Source: Candidatus Sumerlaeota bacterium
Lineage (GTDB): Bacteria > Sumerlaeota > Sumerlaeia > UBA8349
Length of the DNA: 8,918 nt
Direction of reading: 5' to 3'
NCBI GenBank assembly: GCA_003501375.1
Contig: DNPO01000120.1
Location: forward strand, 1 to 8,918
Shown one piece after another: positions 7,294 through 8,918 of the stretch. The position numbers and the translations under genes were made by a program. A model generated the notes under the pieces. That model searched no databases. It saw nothing but the letters and a program-made list of their open reading frames with translations, and was not told the DNA's origin. The stretch's first letter is position 1, and each line of letters begins with the position of its first letter.

Positions 7294-8323
7294 CTATTCG
7301 CAGAGGTTTAAATCCAATGTTGCCGGGTTTACAACCGTGCTGATTTTGATCGTCGGATTGGAGTGCAACGGGGCGCAGGCAGGCGAAAGCGCAAACAAAA
7401 AAACACCACCCACCAACAATCCCGTGAGTCAAGCGGCAGCCCCGGCTGGGCAAGTGGTTTTTCCGCTGAAATACACCAGTTGGGTGGAAGGCGAACGGGA
7501 GGGTGTGAATAGTATAGACTCAACCCAGTTCGTAAAAAGCCCCTGCACCTCTTTTACGCTGGGGTTAAAACTGACCGCTCCTCAGGTCATTTACCCCGTC
7601 GTTCCCTGCCTGAAAGATTCGCCACTAACAGCGGTGGAGTGTGATGAAACAGGCAAGGCGCTTACCCTCTATATTGACCTGAACACAAATGGCAAATTGG
7701 ACGAGGGAGAGCGAATCTCTGCCGATGCAACAAAGGATACCCGGAATACCAAGCGAATATTTTCGACTCCAGATTTTGAAATCCATCGCGATGGAAAAAC
7801 ATTTTCCTACCGTTTGGGCGCCACGCAATGGGTAGCAAGTGACAAAAGACCTCAGTTTGACTGGAAAGTTTTGTGCGCACAGGAGGGCGTAGCAATGCTG
7901 GAGGGTCAGGAACGACGCTTGACCATTTTCGACACACGAGCGGGGGAAGGGAATTATACGGCGTATCATCAGTGTTGCGTTATTCTGGACAAAGTTACCA
8001 GCACCGAAAAAAATCATCCGTACCAGATATTGAGTAGTCTGATACGGGTGGATAACCAGTATTATGATGCGCATTTTTCCGAGGATAAGAAAAATTTCAT
8101 TTTAACTCCAAATCTTCTGCCACAAGGTTCTTTGCAATTATCGGTTGTCAGCGTCCCGCATCTGAAAACAAAAACTTCTGCCATAGGACTCTCGGGAGGC
8201 GAAAATAACGCGATTGCACTGAATCTCTTGAATGAACAGGGGAAACCGATAGACCTGCCTGCGATGACATATCGCTTTGACTGCGCCTTAACCTATTGGT
8301 CAGACACTGTTGGAACGGACTAA
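7286..8323 (+). CDS. Secreted protein, paralog 2, N-terminal 345 residues up to an in-frame TAA
   Basis: This is a tandem paralog of the preceding gene. It has a signal peptide (basic Arg7/Lys9, hydrophobic core, likely cut after GAQA at residue 32), a Pro/Asn/Ala-rich linker, then VVFPLKYTSW. Residues 131-142, DLNTNGKLDEGE, keep the EF-hand-like loop. Other segments shared with paralog 1 are FTxGLKLxAPQV, TPDFExxxxGKTFxYRL, YYDxxFSxDxK, ILTPNxLP and KPIDLPA. The product stops at TAA 8321-8323, just after the ALTYW segment that aligns with FQYW of paralog 1, so about 150 family residues are missing. The same frame stays open beyond the stop and resumes the family sequence. The gene is therefore best read as interrupted by a nonsense codon, unless the stop is a base-calling error or is read through. 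Cysteines are more numerous than in paralog 1. Function is unknown; secretion is inferred. Confidence 0.7.
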   Translation: MFNYSQRFKSNVAGFTTVLILIVGLECNGAQAGESANKKTPPTNNPVSQAAAPAGQVVFPLKYTSWVEGEREGVNSIDSTQFVKSPCTSFTLGLKLTAPQVIYPVVPCLKDSPLTAVECDETGKALTLYIDLNTNGKLDEGERISADATKDTRNTKRIFSTPDFEIHRDGKTFSYRLGATQWVASDKRPQFDWKVLCAQEGVAMLEGQERRLTIFDTRAGEGNYTAYHQCCVILDKVTSTEKNHPYQILSSLIRVDNQYYDAHFSEDKKNFILTPNLLPQGSLQLSVVSVPHLKTKTSAIGLSGGENNAIALNLLNEQGKPIDLPAMTYRFDCALTYWSDTVGTD

Positions 8324-8767
8324 GGGCCTGCAACCCCGAAGGACCGCTGGCAATGCGATATTACAGGCAATTTGGAAATATTACCTCGGCAAATTACATA
8401 CGCGGAATTCGGGAAAATAAAATTGGTTGCCAACCTCCGCAAAAAAGGAGATCAAGGTGAGGATAGCGCTACCACTCGGACAACCTTTTGCAAAGGTGAT
8501 ACGATTGTTCTATCCTGCATTGGAGAAGGAAAAATGGGAGAATTTTATGACGAATTCACCCGCGGCGATGCAGAGGTTTGTGGCACCTATTGCATTCTCA
8601 ATGCAGCCAACGCGGTGGTTGCATCCGGGAACTTGTCGGATGGTGAGGAAGAAAACGTTTGGAAAACTCAAAACGCGACGCCCGGAAAATACACCATAAT
8701 CATGGAGCAGGAAACCGGGCCGCTCGCGGGAAAACTCGAAGCGAAGTTGGAAATCACCATCGAGTAG
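8324..8767 (+). pseudogene. Detached C-terminal part of paralog 2, same frame after the TAA
   Basis: Reading on in the frame of 7286 gives about 147 codons that align with the C-terminus of paralog 1: DRWQCDITGNLEILPRQI against DYWQVSIQTVKNLDIMPNQV, an AEFG/LEFG match, and the nearly identical PGKYTIIMEQETGPLAGKL. There is no frame change, so one substitution at 8321-8323 could account for the break. With the stop ignored, the whole gene (7286-8767) would encode about 493 residues, comparable to the 512 of paralog 1. Internal starts exist (TTG 8372; ATG 8534 after GGAGAAGGA), but neither would supply a signal peptide, so independent translation as a secreted protein is unlikely. Confidence 0.7.
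8720..8751 (+). repeat. Direct repeat near the 3' end of paralog 2 (copy B, 32 bp)
   Basis: This is the second copy of 7194-7225, identical over 32 bases, and lies after the in-frame TAA. Its flanks are also similar but contain silent and conservative differences. Confidence 0.85.
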
Positions 8768-8840
8768 CGCAGCATGCAGGAACTCCTCATTGTTTAGTTC
8801 AGCAATTTTTCACGACAACACCCGATACCCAGCAAGATCG

Positions 8841-8918
8841 AACCACGGAAAACAGGGAGTACACGGAAAAATCACTACTGTTGGTATTTTTTCCGTGTGC
8901 TCCGTGTTTTCCGTGGTT
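8841..8918. repeat. Hairpin repeat with 3 x 9-bp arms, CACGGAAA type
   Basis: The left arm 8841-8870 and right arm 8889-8918 are 30 bases each and pair at 28 of 30 positions around an 18-base loop. Each arm is built from three 9-base units (CCACGGAAA, ACAGGGAGT, ACACGGAAA on the left). The geometry is that of the 3075-3172 element, with a different unit sequence. The window ends at the outer edge of the right arm, so the element could extend further. It lies 73 bases after the second paralog and has no T-tract that can be seen. Confidence 0.85.

Noticed and set aside
7349..7385. Lipoprotein signal (lipobox) at Cys27 of paralog 2
   Set aside because: The residues before the cysteine are G-L-E, which do not fit a lipobox, while GAQA at 29-32 is a good signal peptidase I site.
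8321..8323. Recoded stop (selenocysteine, pyrrolysine or altered genetic code)
   Set aside because: The codon is TAA, not TGA or TAG, and TAA ends other intact genes in the window, such as the fumarase subunits.
8300..8380. Frameshift as the cause of the split in paralog 2
   Set aside because: 7286 and the downstream matching segment are in the same frame, so only a stop codon separates them.
3075..8918. Composite mobile element with the two hairpins as terminal repeats around mutS2 and the paralogs
   Set aside because: The hairpins have different unit sequences, each is a complete palindrome by itself, and there is no transposase or integrase between them.

Overview
The window reads as bacterial chromosome with every supported gene on the + strand. 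Four genes belong to recognisable families: the 3' end of a DUF2298/YYY-type polytopic membrane protein, the two subunits of an iron-sulfur class I fumarate hydratase, and the mismatch-repair-like protein MutS2. They are followed by two tandem paralogous genes for secreted proteins that I do not recognise. The organism cannot be named from this sequence. DUF2298 together with two-subunit class I fumarase, MutS2, Sec-type signal peptides and 9-bp-period intergenic hairpins fits an uncultured environmental bacterium, for example Chloroflexota or a PVC-group lineage. This is an inference with low confidence.

Layout. Positions 1-1632: C-terminal part of the DUF2298 protein, whose true start lies upstream of the window. 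Positions 1661-2503 and 2514-3059: fumarase alpha and beta subunits, closely spaced and probably co-transcribed with each other and perhaps with the membrane protein. Positions 3060-3182: a gap holding a long hairpin whose arms are each three 9-bp units. Positions 3183-5567: full-length mutS2 with ATPase, coiled-coil, KOW-like and Smr regions, starting 10 bases after the hairpin and without an obvious Shine-Dalgarno site. Positions 5599-5642: a clear intrinsic terminator. Positions 5653-5693: a sigma70-like promoter with an inverted repeat over its -10 region. Positions 5730-7268 and 7286-8767: the two paralogs, 17 bases apart, the second interrupted by an in-frame TAA at 8321-8323. Positions 8841-8918: a second three-unit hairpin with the same geometry as the first but a different unit sequence.

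The fumarase subunits work together in the reversible hydration of fumarate to malate. MutS2 probably acts on branched DNA or collided ribosomes. The paralog pair forms its own transcription unit, bounded by the terminator and the second hairpin. Both proteins have a signal peptide, a conserved FPLKY segment, one EF-hand/dockerin-like calcium loop and a near-identical C-terminal beta-rich end. The pair is the most novel content here: a secreted family whose gene edges (22 bp around the start, 32 bp near the end) are identical while the middles have diverged.
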